Assembly (NCBI RefSeq): GCF_020711235.1
Contig: NZ_JAJFAV010000009.1
Location: 204,007-268,006, forward strand
Source: Hymenobacter sp. 15J16-1T3B
GTDB lineage: Bacteria > Bacteroidota > Bacteroidia > Cytophagales > Hymenobacteraceae
DNA length: 64,000 nucleotides
Reading direction: 5' to 3'
Numbering within the stretch: the stretch's first letter is position 1; each line of letters starts with the position of its first letter. Below are positions 31,652 through 40,896 of this stretch, piece by piece. The notes beneath the pieces were generated by a model that worked only from the letters and a program-made list of their open reading frames with translations, made no database searches and was not told where the DNA came from. The translations under genes and the position numbers were made by a program.

Positions 31652-31729
31652 GGTTTTTGGGAGTTGGGCGGTTGGCTCCAGGCCTCACCCGCGACGAAGC
31701 CAACCGCCCAACCCCACCCACCAAAAACC
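31652..31729 (+). repeat. Large intercistronic hairpin before the aminotransferase gene
   Basis: A 15-bp perfect inner stem (31663-31677 with 31698-31712, GTTGGGCGGTTGGCT) lies inside a 9-bp perfect outer stem (31652-31660 with 31721-31729, GGTTTTTGG). It ends 8 bases before the ATG of the aminotransferase gene. Confidence 0.75.
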
Positions 31730-31737
31730 TCCTTTGC

Positions 31738-32877
31738 ATGCGCAGCGACGACCACGACCGGCTTTACCTCTCCCCGCCCCACCTCGGCCGCCACGAGCTG
31801 AACTACCTGCACAAGGCCATCGAAGACAACTGGGTGGCGCCGGTGGGCCCCAACCTCGACGGCTTCGAGCGCGACCTGTGCCAGTACACCGGCGCGGCCC
31901 ACGCGGTGGCGCTGTCGTCGGGCACGGCCGCCATTCACCTGGCCCTGCTGCTGCTCGGCGTGGGCCCCGGCGACGAGGTCATTGTGCCCTCGTTTACCTT
32001 CGTGGCCACTGCCAACCCCGTGCGCTACGTGGGCGCGGAGCCGGTCTTCGTCGACTCCGAAGCCACTACCTGGAACCTCTGCCCCGCCCGCCTGCGCGAA
32101 GCCCTGGAGGACCGGCGCCGCCTGGGCCGGCCGGTGAAGGCCATCATCGTGGTGCACCTCTACGGCATGCCCGCCCGCCTCACCGAACTCCTGGCCCTGG
32201 CCGCCGAATACGGCGTGCCCGTGCTTGAGGACGCGGCCGAAGCCCTGGGGGCGCAGTACCAGGGCCAGCCGCTGGGTTCGTTCGGGGCGCTGAGCGTGCT
32301 GTCGTTCAACGGCAACAAAATCATCACGACCAGCGGCGGCGGGGCCCTGCTCACCAACAACGCCGAGTGGGCCCGGCGGGCGCGCTTCCTGGCCACCCAG
32401 GCCCGCGACGAGGCCCCGCACTACCAGCACTCGGTGCAGGGCTACAACTACCGGCTGAGCAACCTGCTGGCCGGCATCGGCCGCGGGCAGATGGAGCTGA
32501 TCGAGGACCGCGTGAAGCGCCGCCGCGAAATCTACGCCCAGTACGCCGAGCAGCTGCGGCCGCTGGCGGCCGTGGAAGTCGGGCCCGCCGAGCCCGCGGG
32601 CCTGCGCGCCAACCGCTGGCTGACCACCATCCTGCTCCGGCCCGAACACACCGACTGCACGCCCGAAGACCTGCGCCAGCACCTGGAAACGCACAACATC
32701 GAGGCCCGGCCGCTGTGGAAGCCCCTGCACCTGCAGCCGCTGTTCGCCGCCTCCCCCGCGTACGGCGGCAGCGTCTGCGCCGACTTATTTGCCCGGGGCC
32801 TCTGCTTGCCCTCCGGCTCGGCCATGACTAGCGCCGACGTGCGCCGGGTGGTGCAGGCCCTGACCGAAGCCCTGTAG
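31738..32877 (+). CDS. DegT/DnrJ/EryC1/StrS aminotransferase (PglE-like)
   Basis: 379 residues, a PLP-dependent sugar aminotransferase. SSGTAAIHLAL and PSFTFVATANPVRYVGAEPVFVD form the substrate side, EDAAEALGA holds the PLP-stacking Asp region, and SFNGNKIITTSGGGAL carries the internal-aldimine Lys. It resembles PglE, which makes UDP-4-amino sugars from 4-keto-6-deoxy sugars supplied by a dehydratase such as PglF. No dehydratase is encoded in this window. The ATG at 31738 lies at the foot of a large hairpin. Confidence 0.93.
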   Translation: MRSDDHDRLYLSPPHLGRHELNYLHKAIEDNWVAPVGPNLDGFERDLCQYTGAAHAVALSSGTAAIHLALLLLGVGPGDEVIVPSFTFVATANPVRYVGAEPVFVDSEATTWNLCPARLREALEDRRRLGRPVKAIIVVHLYGMPARLTELLALAAEYGVPVLEDAAEALGAQYQGQPLGSFGALSVLSFNGNKIITTSGGGALLTNNAEWARRARFLATQARDEAPHYQHSVQGYNYRLSNLLAGIGRGQMELIEDRVKRRREIYAQYAEQLRPLAAVEVGPAEPAGLRANRWLTTILLRPEHTDCTPEDLRQHLETHNIEARPLWKPLHLQPLFAASPAYGGSVCADLFARGLCLPSGSAMTSADVRRVVQALTEAL

Positions 32878-32882
32878 CGCCG

Positions 32883-34133
32883 CTAGCGGCGCTCTAGTCC
32901 GGGCCCGAGCAGGTACCGCACATCGAAACGGCCCTCGCGCAGCGGCAAGGGCCCGCGGGCAGTGTCCGCGGGGTTGCGCAAGTACCCCTCGAATGTGCCG
33001 GATATCACCCGGGCCACCGTATCGAAGCGCGTGATGGTCACACGGGTACGCGGGCGCTCCGCGCTTACGTAGCTCGTGTACTCGTTCCGATCCTCGTTGT
33101 CGGCCGCGGGCTGGTATCCCCCTAGTTTCAGCATGGGGCCATTGTTGGCGTGCGGCCCGGCGGTATCGGGCCCGAGCACATACACGCCGGGGCCGCGCAC
33201 CCCGGGCAGAATCAGGTGCAAGCTGCGCAGCTGGTTGCCGACGCGCATATTCGCCGCCACTTGCAAGGTGAGGAACCGCCGGCGCGTGGCCGGGTTCCAT
33301 TCCCAATCGAGGACGCCCGCGGCGCCGCGCTGCTGACAGCGCCCGCCTTCGAACACCGGCAGAAAGTCGCGCCATACTTCCCCGTTGAACCGGCAGCCGA
33401 TGGTATTGGCCCCGCGCCGGGAGGCCGGCGGCAGCAGCAGGTGCGCCTGGCCGCGCTGCAGCCGGTCGTTGAAACGGGCCCACTTGGCCTGGCAGCGGCG
33501 CTCTGCGGCTTTCAGCTCGTTTAGTTGCTGCTGCTCGTCGTCGTCGAGGCTAAATTCCGCGGCGGGTTTCTGCACCGGTGTCCACTGCGCATAGGCCGGC
33601 GGCAAAGAACCGCCCGGCTGCAGCGGGGCGTCACCCGGCGCTGCGGGCTCAACCACGGTGACCCAGCGAAACAAGGGAGTCCGCGGCGTCAGTTGCACCA
33701 AGCGGTACTCCTGTTTACTTTCCCCGAGGTACCACCGCTCCCGCTGCTGCGACACGAGTAACTCCTGCCCACGCCGGGCATACACGTAATCGGTTTGCCA
33801 AGTCCCGGCGCGGGTGTTGGAGCCTAAAAAAAACTGCTCTTCGTAGTTTAGAAACACCCACCCGGGGGCACCTAATAGCCCCAGCATCAGAATCAGCATG
33901 CTTAGACCGGTTAGGAGCGCCAACCCCACCCACACAAGTTTTGGCAACGCCCGGGGCAACCCAAAATGCCTCGTAGCAGGCCACACCAACACCCACACGC
34001 CGCAGTGCAGCGCGCTCAGCACGGCCTGGTTGGCGTACTCCAGCCTTGGTATAAAAACCGGGAGTAGGCTGCCGGCCACGCTTAGCACCCAGAGCCACGC
34101 TAGCGTCGGCTGCAAACGAGTTATAGCACTCAT
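32883..34133 (-). CDS. Membrane-anchored protein with a C-terminal lipoprotein-like beta domain
   Basis: 416 residues. The N-terminus has three hydrophobic segments (about 10-30, 35-55 and 68-95), then an extracytoplasmic part. From about residue 240, NTIGCRFNGEVWRDF, then VTITRFDTVARVISGTFEG and LREGRFDVRY, follow a pattern I know from small Bacteroidota lipoproteins (DUF6252-like, by memory). A coiled stretch rich in Glu/Gln precedes it (DDDEQQQLNELKAAERR). The join of a polytopic anchor to this domain is unusual. Function unknown. It converges on the aminotransferase gene with a 5-base gap. Confidence 0.75.
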   Translation of the reverse strand: MSAITRLQPTLAWLWVLSVAGSLLPVFIPRLEYANQAVLSALHCGVWVLVWPATRHFGLPRALPKLVWVGLALLTGLSMLILMLGLLGAPGWVFLNYEEQFFLGSNTRAGTWQTDYVYARRGQELLVSQQRERWYLGESKQEYRLVQLTPRTPLFRWVTVVEPAAPGDAPLQPGGSLPPAYAQWTPVQKPAAEFSLDDDEQQQLNELKAAERRCQAKWARFNDRLQRGQAHLLLPPASRRGANTIGCRFNGEVWRDFLPVFEGGRCQQRGAAGVLDWEWNPATRRRFLTLQVAANMRVGNQLRSLHLILPGVRGPGVYVLGPDTAGPHANNGPMLKLGGYQPAADNEDRNEYTSYVSAERPRTRVTITRFDTVARVISGTFEGYLRNPADTARGPLPLREGRFDVRYLLGPGLERR

Positions 34134-34400
34134 ATTTTGAAGATATACCAGCTTTAATTCGGTCTATTAGCGCACTGCCAACCAACTGGGTATCATACAC
34201 ACCTGGTTGATTAAGTTGATTAAACCGAACTGCACGACGGCAACTGCCTGCTGCACATGGCCAGAGGAAAGAGGCAATGCCCTAAACTTAGCCCAAAACC
34301 CAGTTTAAACAGCCCATAAAGTTCATTCCCTAGCACAAAATCTGCGGCTGATAGTATTAAACTCCTGACGAGGTAGTACAAGATCTGTTGCGGTAGGTAA
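34134..34400. other. Intergenic region without a recognisable gene
   Basis: 267 bases, clearly AT-richer than the surrounding genes. It contains small inverted words (GGTTGATTAAGTTGATTAAACC) but no open frame, promoter of good quality or repeat copy. It may be the remnant of a lost gene. Confidence 0.4.
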
Positions 34401-34790
34401 TCAGTCTGCTGCCATGGGTCCCTCTGGTGCTTTGGGTTGCCCCTTGTTGTCGAACAGGCGCTGTAGCCGGCGCTCCGTGCTTACCAGACCGACCGCTATG
34501 CCCAGCACCCAGCAGGCCAGTACGATCTGCAAGGCATGGGTTCCGCCAATGAGCAGGAAGGCCACGACAGCCAGCACCAGCAGCGCCCAACTTAGGCGCC
34601 AGAAGTAACGGGCGAAGTAGCTATTGGCTTCTTGCCAAGTGGCCGGCGTGCGCATGGAGCGCGCCGTACGGTAGCCGTACAGCCAATTGATGTGCTTGGG
34701 CGGGCGGTACTTGGTTACCCAGGCCATCAGCAGCGCGAGGCCACACACGACCACTAAGGCAATACCCGTGGCTACCGCTTCCTTGTCCAT
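34401..34790 (-). CDS. SdpI family membrane protein
   Basis: 129 residues with three membrane helices (about 7-26, 70-88 and 90-108). The cytoplasmic loop PPKHINWLYGYRTARSMRTPATWQEAN is the SdpI/YfhL signature (PPKxINxxYGYRT...NxxTW). The founding member protects Bacillus from the SdpC toxin, but most distant homologues have no known toxin partner. No toxin gene is visible nearby. It stands alone between an uncharacterised membrane protein and a sulfur amino-acid enzyme. Confidence 0.88.
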   Translation of the reverse strand: MDKEAVATGIALVVVCGLALLMAWVTKYRPPKHINWLYGYRTARSMRTPATWQEANSYFARYFWRLSWALLVLAVVAFLLIGGTHALQIVLACWVLGIAVGLVSTERRLQRLFDNKGQPKAPEGPMAAD

Positions 34791-34836
34791 AAGGCGCGAA
34801 ATTGACTTCGCAAAATTGGCTTACCAACGCATCTAG

Positions 34837-35964
34837 CTACGCATCCAGGGCCTGCCGCAGATCGGCTAGCAGCTCCTCCGCCGGCTCGATGCCCACCGAC
34901 AGTCGCACCAGCCCGATGGTGATGCCCAGCGCCTGCTGCTGCTCGGGTGTCAGGGCCCGGTGCGAGGTGCCCAGCGGGTACGACAAGGACGAATCGACGC
35001 CGGCCAGGGAGGGCGCGAAGGGAAACCGCGCGCTGCGGCGCATCAGCTCGCTCACGGCCTGCCGGTCGTCGGCCAGCTTGAAGGAGAGCATGCCGCCGAA
35101 CAGCCCGCCGCCCTGCTCAGCGGCCAGCGCGTGCTGCGCGTGCGTGGGCAGGCCGGGGTAGTACACGGCGCGCACGGCCGGGTGCGCGGCCAGCATGGTG
35201 GCCACGGCCAGGGCGTTGTGGCTGTGCTCCCGCATGCGCAGGCGCAGCGTCTTGAGGCCGCGCACGGCCAGCCAGCTTTCCATGGGGCTCAGCGTAAAGC
35301 CGTAAAACACCCCGATTTGCTTGAGCCGGGCCGCCACCTCCGGATCGGCCGCCACGGTCACGCCGGCCGTCACGTCGCTGTGGCCGGCAATGTACTTGGT
35401 CACGCTGTGCAGGCTGATGTCGGCGCCGAGCTGCAGGGGCTTGGTCAGCACCGGCGAGGCGAAGGTGTTGTCGACCACCAGCTTCAGCCCCAGGTCGTGG
35501 CAGTGGCCGGCGAGGCGGCGCAGATCGGCCACGCGCAGCAGCGGATTGCTGATGGTTTCGGCCAGCAGCAGGCGGGTGGTGGGCCGGCGCAGCGGCTCCA
35601 GGTCGTAGAGCTGCTCGAAGGGTACGTAGGTCACCGCAATGCCTAAGCGGCTCAGCTCGGTGTTGAGCAGGGCCGCCGAGCCGCCGTAGATGTCGGCGGC
35701 GCACAGCACATGGTCGCCAGCCTGGCAGTAGGCCAGAATGGCCGCGCAGATGGCCGCCATGCCCGAGGAAGTGGCCACCGCCCCCGCGCCGCCCTCCAGC
35801 TGGTTTACCAAGTCGGCCAGCTCGTCGGAGTTCGGGTTGCCGTTGCGCGAGTAGAGGTAGCGGCTGCTGGTGTCGGCGAAGTACTGGTCCAGTTCGTCCA
35901 AGTCCTGGAACTTGAAGACCGAGCTCTGGTAAATGGGCGTGATTTTCGGGTTGATAATGGCCAT
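34837..35964 (-). CDS. Trans-sulfuration PLP enzyme (Cys/Met metabolism family)
   Basis: 375 residues. The fold-type I PLP enzyme family includes cystathionine gamma-synthase, cystathionine beta/gamma-lyase, methionine gamma-lyase and O-acetylhomoserine sulfhydrylase. Visible motifs are SRYLYSRNGNPNSDELAD, TSSGMAAI, VVDNTFASPVLTKPLQLGAD and SLHSVTKYIAGHSDVTAG with the PLP Lys. SLGVDSSLSYPLGTSHR is the C-terminal substrate-binding part. The sequence alone does not decide which reaction it catalyses. ATG 35964 matches the family start (INPKITPIYQSSVF). TGCCTTTG, one mismatch from -7, lies 23 bases upstream. Confidence 0.92.
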   Translation of the reverse strand: MAIINPKITPIYQSSVFKFQDLDELDQYFADTSSRYLYSRNGNPNSDELADLVNQLEGGAGAVATSSGMAAICAAILAYCQAGDHVLCAADIYGGSAALLNTELSRLGIAVTYVPFEQLYDLEPLRRPTTRLLLAETISNPLLRVADLRRLAGHCHDLGLKLVVDNTFASPVLTKPLQLGADISLHSVTKYIAGHSDVTAGVTVAADPEVAARLKQIGVFYGFTLSPMESWLAVRGLKTLRLRMREHSHNALAVATMLAAHPAVRAVYYPGLPTHAQHALAAEQGGGLFGGMLSFKLADDRQAVSELMRRSARFPFAPSLAGVDSSLSYPLGTSHRALTPEQQQALGITIGLVRLSVGIEPAEELLADLRQALDA

Positions 35965-36095
35965 CGGTGGGGAGTGTTGACGCGGGCAAAGGCACCGGGC
36001 CGACGCGTCGCGTTGCATCAGCCCGGGCGGCGGCGCAAGCTACGGCCGGCGCCGCGCTTTTCCCTGCGCCGGGTTGCGGGCCGGCACCACCTAGG

Positions 36096-37190
36096 CTACA
36101 CGATGCCCGCGGGGGCACTGCCGCCGGCGGGCGGCGTGTGGTGCTTCTTTTTCTGCGCCGCCCGGTTTTCGCGCCGGAACACCTCCATCAGCACCAAAAA
36201 GTAGGACACCAGCAGCGGCCCCACTACCAGCCCGATGATGCCGAAGATTTCGACCCCGAGCACCAGCCCCACCAGCGTCACCAGCGGGTGAATGTCGCCC
36301 ATGCGCTTGGCCAGCAAGATGCGCAGCAGGTTGTCCACGTTGATGATGACGATGACGCCCACCAGCAGAATGCCGATGGCCTGCCCGTTGTGGCCCTGCG
36401 AAAATTGGTAGAGCGCCGCCGGCCCCCACACCAGCGGGGTGCCCAGCACCGGCAAAAACGCCATAAAAAACGCCACCACGCCCCAAAACAGCGGGTCGGG
36501 CACCTGGAAAATCCACAACGTGAGCCCGGTCAGGATGGCTTGCACCAAGGCCACCAAGGCCTGCCCCAGCACGTTGGCGTTGACGTTGTTTTTGAGCGAC
36601 TCGCCCAGCTCGTGCATGGTCTCGCTGCGGAAGGGCAGGTAGCGCCGCAGCCCGATCAGAAAGTACGTTTCCTGCATAAACAGGTAGTACATGGTGAAGA
36701 GCATCAGGCCCACTACCACCAGGAAGTTCAGTGCGCTGCTGGCCAAGGTGGTCAGCCAGCGGCTCACCACGCTGGCGCCCTGCTGCAGCAGCTGCCGCAC
36801 GTTCTGCTGCTCGGTTATCTTGATGCCGGTGACCTGCTCCAGCTTGTGGAGCACGGTCAGAATCTGGTCCGGGTTCTTGGCAAAGGCAATAAGCCGGTTG
36901 ATGAGCAGGGAACTGAGCGCGTAGAACGGAATGACGAGCACCACCACCGTCAGCACCAGAATGCCGATGGTGACCAGCCGGCGGTTCCAGCGCCGCTTGT
37001 GCACCAGCGCCACCCAAATCGGCCGAAACACCACGAACAGGATGCCCGCCGCCAGAAAGGCCGTCAGGTACTGCGCCAGCCCGAACACCATCAGCCCGGC
37101 CAACCCGATGAGGGAGGCAATGAGCAGCACGTGCCGCTGCCGGGGCGTGTAAATGTTTTCGATGGCGTTGAGCGGGTCGATAGGTGGCAT
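36096..37190 (-). CDS. AI-2E family transporter (permease)
   Basis: 364 residues with about seven to eight membrane helices. The typical central soluble stretch (about 105-150, with QQNVRQLLQQGASV) precedes the conserved C-terminal core FWGVVAFFMAFLPVLGTPLVWGPAAL and a NVDNLLRILLAKRMG motif. The family was named for AI-2 export by E. coli TqsA, but many members are cation/proton antiporters or unknown, so the substrate is open. The N-terminus (about 20 residues) is cytoplasmic. ATG 37190 is chosen over a start 20 codons upstream that reaches into the atpC terminator region. Confidence 0.88.
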   Translation of the reverse strand: MPPIDPLNAIENIYTPRQRHVLLIASLIGLAGLMVFGLAQYLTAFLAAGILFVVFRPIWVALVHKRRWNRRLVTIGILVLTVVVLVIPFYALSSLLINRLIAFAKNPDQILTVLHKLEQVTGIKITEQQNVRQLLQQGASVVSRWLTTLASSALNFLVVVGLMLFTMYYLFMQETYFLIGLRRYLPFRSETMHELGESLKNNVNANVLGQALVALVQAILTGLTLWIFQVPDPLFWGVVAFFMAFLPVLGTPLVWGPAALYQFSQGHNGQAIGILLVGVIVIINVDNLLRILLAKRMGDIHPLVTLVGLVLGVEIFGIIGLVVGPLLVSYFLVLMEVFRRENRAAQKKKHHTPPAGGSAPAGIV

Positions 37191-37250
37191 GCAGGGGCGG
37201 TTATCGGCGGCAACAATACGACAACCCCGCTGCTTCCGCCACGCCGGCAC

Positions 37251-37284
37251 AAAAAAAGCCGTTCCTGCGGGGCAGGAACGGCTT
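37251..37284 (-). terminator. Rho-independent terminator after atpC
   Basis: 13-bp perfect stem AAGCCGTTCCTGC with its complement and a GGG loop; the minus-strand transcript ends in seven U residues. Confidence 0.88.
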
Positions 37285-37311
37285 CTTCAGCAGTAAGAAC
37301 GGGTCAGCCGC

Positions 37312-37557
37312 TTAGGCCAGTACCGACTCGGCCAGTACTGTTACGTTGTTGCGCAGCACCTCCACCACGCCGCCGCTCACCTGGAACGACTCGCGGCCGG
37401 CGGCGCTGGTCACGCGCAGCTCGCCGGCCTGCAGGGCGGCAATCATCGGCGCGTGGTTGTTGAGCACTTCAAACTGGCCGGCAGCGCCCGGAAACACGGC
37501 CGAGGAAACTTCCCCCTCGAACACCTTCCGGTCCGGCGTGATGATTTCTAAACGCAT
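37312..37557 (-). CDS. atpC: ATP synthase F1 epsilon subunit
   Basis: 81 residues: the beta-sandwich domain only (MRLEIITPDRKVFEGEV, VLNNHAPMIAAL, SGGVVEVLRNNVTVLAE), lacking the C-terminal helical hairpin of E. coli epsilon. The short form is usual in Bacteroidota. It couples the F1 rotor and lacks the inhibitory C-terminal helices. It is transcribed after atpD across a 90-base spacer holding a hairpin; the other ATP synthase genes are not in this window. Confidence 0.95.
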   Translation of the reverse strand: MRLEIITPDRKVFEGEVSSAVFPGAAGQFEVLNNHAPMIAALQAGELRVTSAAGRESFQVSGGVVEVLRNNVTVLAESVLA

Positions 37558-37559
37558 GG

Positions 37560-37645
37560 CTTATTCAATGAGTGAATGAGCGAACAAGCGAATGAGTGAC
37601 TGAGTCCGTGCCGGGCACTTCACTCAATCACTCATTCACCAAATC
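37560..37645 (-). repeat. Intercistronic heptad-type hairpin between atpD and atpC
   Basis: In the mRNA sense GAATGAGTGATTGAGT pairs with ACTCAGTCACTCATTC (one G-U pair), and further TGAGTGAATGAGCG/CGCTCATTCACTCA words follow. The structure lies just before the atpC ATG. Its GTGAAT-like words resemble the spacer hairpin at 25955-26036. Confidence 0.65.
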
Positions 37646-37647
37646 AC

Positions 37648-39162
<1,515 letters not shown>

Positions 39163-39194
39163 TTATATGGGAGAATGAGAGCAGTTTCAGGCCG

Positions 39195-39226
39195 CAAAAG
39201 TACGGACCATTCCTTGCACCGGCAAA
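39195..39226 (-). promoter_or_regulatory. Promoter of atpD-atpC (TTTG-N20-TACTTTTG)
   Basis: On the minus strand TTTG (39223-39226), 20 bases, then an exact TACTTTTG (39195-39202). It lies 42 bases upstream of the atpD ATG. Confidence 0.75.
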
Positions 39227-39336
39227 CCGGCCCCGCGGCGAAAAAGTGCAGAAACTTTTCTCGCTGACACTCACCGGAAAAAGGCCCGTTTGGAGCGTTC
39301 TGAGCGGGTTTACCCGAAATTTTTTTTCGCCGGAAA

Positions 39337-39367
39337 TTTGGAGGCCGCAAAAACCTACCTACATTTG
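39337..39367 (+). promoter_or_regulatory. Promoter of tRNA-Gln (TTTG-N19-TACATTTG)
   Basis: TTTG at 39337-39340, a spacer of exactly 19 bases and an exact TACATTTG at 39360-39367: a full match to the Bacteroidota consensus. Confidence 0.8.
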
Positions 39368-39408
39368 CAAACCCAAACGGCACAACCACTGGTAACCGAG
39401 CGGGAAAT

Positions 39409-39481
39409 TGTCCGATGGTGTAACTGGCAACACGCTTGATTTTGATTCAAGAAAGTCCAGGTTCGAGCCCTGGTCGGACAA
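39409..39481 (+). tRNA. tRNA-Gln (anticodon TTG)
   Basis: 73 bases to the discriminator A39481. The acceptor stem is TGTCCGA/TCGGACA (39409-39415 with 39474-39480). The anticodon stem is CTTGA/TCAAG with loop TTTTGAT, so the anticodon is TTG at 39442-39444. The T-arm holds GTTCGAGCC. CCA follows in the genome at 39482-39484. It has its own consensus promoter. Confidence 0.95.
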
Positions 39482-39669
39482 CCAACAAGGCGCTGGCCCC
39501 CTCTTCGGAGCGGAGTCGGCGCCTTTTGCGTTTTTCGGTTCCGGCCGATCGGCCCACGCGCTAGCTTGGGTCAGGCGGGCAAGCGGCCCGGCGCCCAAGA
39601 CCCCACGCGTGCCTCCGACTCCACGGACGCCGCTATCTTGGTTTCGCTTACCCCTTGTTCCCCTCTCTC

Positions 39670-40599
39670 ATGTCCTCGCAGGTCAAAATCTTCTCCGGCA
39701 CCACGTCGCGCGCCGTGGCCGAAAAAATTGCCGCCGCCTACGGCCAGCCCCTCGGCGACCTTACCATTCAGCGCTTCGCCGACTCCGAAATCGGCCCGAG
39801 CTTCAACGAAAGCGTACGCGGCTGCGAGGTATTTCTGATTCAGAGCACCTTTCCGCCGGCCGACAACCTGATGGAGCTGATGCTGATGGTGGACGCGGCC
39901 AAGCGCGCCTCGGCCTACAAAGTCAACATCGTGATGCCCTACATGGGCTACACCCGGCAGGACCGCAAGGACAAGCCGCGCGTGAGCATTGGGGCCAAGG
40001 TGGTGGCCGAATTCATTCAGAGCGTGGGCACTTCCCGCCTGATGACCTGCGACCTGCACGCCGGCCAGATTCAGGGCTTCTTCGACATTCCGGTGGACCA
40101 CCTCGACGGCTCGACCATCACGGCGCCCTACATCAAGTCGCTGAACCTCGACAACCTCATCTTCGCCTCCCCCGACGTGGGCGGCGTGGTGCGCACCCGG
40201 GCGTTTGCCAAGAAGTTCGGCGCCGAAATCGTGGTCTGCGACAAGATGCGCCTGCGGGCCAACGAAATTGCGTCGATGCAGGTCATCGGCGACGTGACGG
40301 GCATGAACGTGGTCTTGGTCGACGACATCGTGGACACGGCCGGCACCATCTGCAAGGCCGCCGAGCTGCTGATGGAGCGCGGCGCGGCCTCGGTGCGCGC
40401 CGTCATCACCCACCCCGTGCTCAGCGGCCCGGCCCACGAGCGGATTCGCAACTCGGCCTTGGTGGAGCTGATTACGACCGATACCATCCCGCTGCGCGAG
40501 GAAAACGAGAAAATCCGCGTCATCTCGGTGGCCGACCTCTTCGCCCGCGCCATTCACAACGTGGTATCGCACGAGTCGATCAGTTCGCTCTTTATATAA
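39670..40599 (+). CDS. prs: Ribose-phosphate pyrophosphokinase
   Basis: 309 residues. It makes PRPP from ribose-5-phosphate and ATP for nucleotide, His, Trp and NAD synthesis. Conserved parts are FADSEIGPSFNESVRG, MPYMGYTRQDRKDKPR (ATP/ribose loop), DLHAGQIQGFFDIPVDHL and the PRPP-binding VVLVDDIVDTAGTI. ATG 39670 gives MSSQVKIFSG; a start five codons upstream has no support. It heads the conserved prs-rplY-pth order, although a repeat element and separate promoters interrupt it here. Confidence 0.97.
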   Translation: MSSQVKIFSGTTSRAVAEKIAAAYGQPLGDLTIQRFADSEIGPSFNESVRGCEVFLIQSTFPPADNLMELMLMVDAAKRASAYKVNIVMPYMGYTRQDRKDKPRVSIGAKVVAEFIQSVGTSRLMTCDLHAGQIQGFFDIPVDHLDGSTITAPYIKSLNLDNLIFASPDVGGVVRTRAFAKKFGAEIVVCDKMRLRANEIASMQVIGDVTGMNVVLVDDIVDTAGTICKAAELLMERGAASVRAVITHPVLSGPAHERIRNSALVELITTDTIPLREENEKIRVISVADLFARAIHNVVSHESISSLFI

Positions 40600-40624
40600 T
40601 ATAGAGCGTCGGTAATAAATTGTC

Positions 40625-40730
40625 TGTCATCCTGAGGCGCAGTCGAAGGACCTTATTACGCTGGCACGAGTCGTTGTTACGACAATCGTTCTACCGTGAG
40701 AAGGTCCTTCGGCTAGGCCTCACGATGACA
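40625..40730. repeat. GTCAT-type interspersed inverted repeat, copy E
   Basis: About 106 bp beginning TGTCATCCTGAGGCGCAGTCG and ending with CCTCACGATGACA. Inner arms are GAAGGACCTT and AAGGTCCTTC. It lies in the 297-base gap between prs and rplY, upstream of the rplY promoter. Confidence 0.7.
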
Positions 40731-40781
40731 GCCTTTTTACTGCTCGGGCCATTACCGTCTGTACATATAGTCCCTGTTCGC

Positions 40782-40812
40782 TTTTCAATTCCGACTTAAC
40801 CGCGTACCTTTG
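40782..40812 (+). promoter_or_regulatory. Promoter of rplY (TTTT-N19-TACCTTTG)
   Basis: TTTT at 40782-40785 (one base off TTTG), 19 bases, then exact TACCTTTG at 40805-40812; the ATG is at 40897. Confidence 0.6.
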
Positions 40813-40896
40813 CGGCCCCTTCGGCCTTACCCGCCGGGCGGAACAAATTCATTTCAAGGTCTTTAACCGGACCACACTTTTTCAAACACCAGTTTT

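Noticed and set aside
34401..34790. SdpI as half of a toxin-immunity pair
   Set aside because: SdpI homologues are widespread without toxins and no SdpC-like or other toxin gene is near.
36000..37200. Possible AI-2 quorum-sensing export role for the AI-2E transporter
   Set aside because: The family name does not establish the substrate, and no luxS or lsr genes are in the window.
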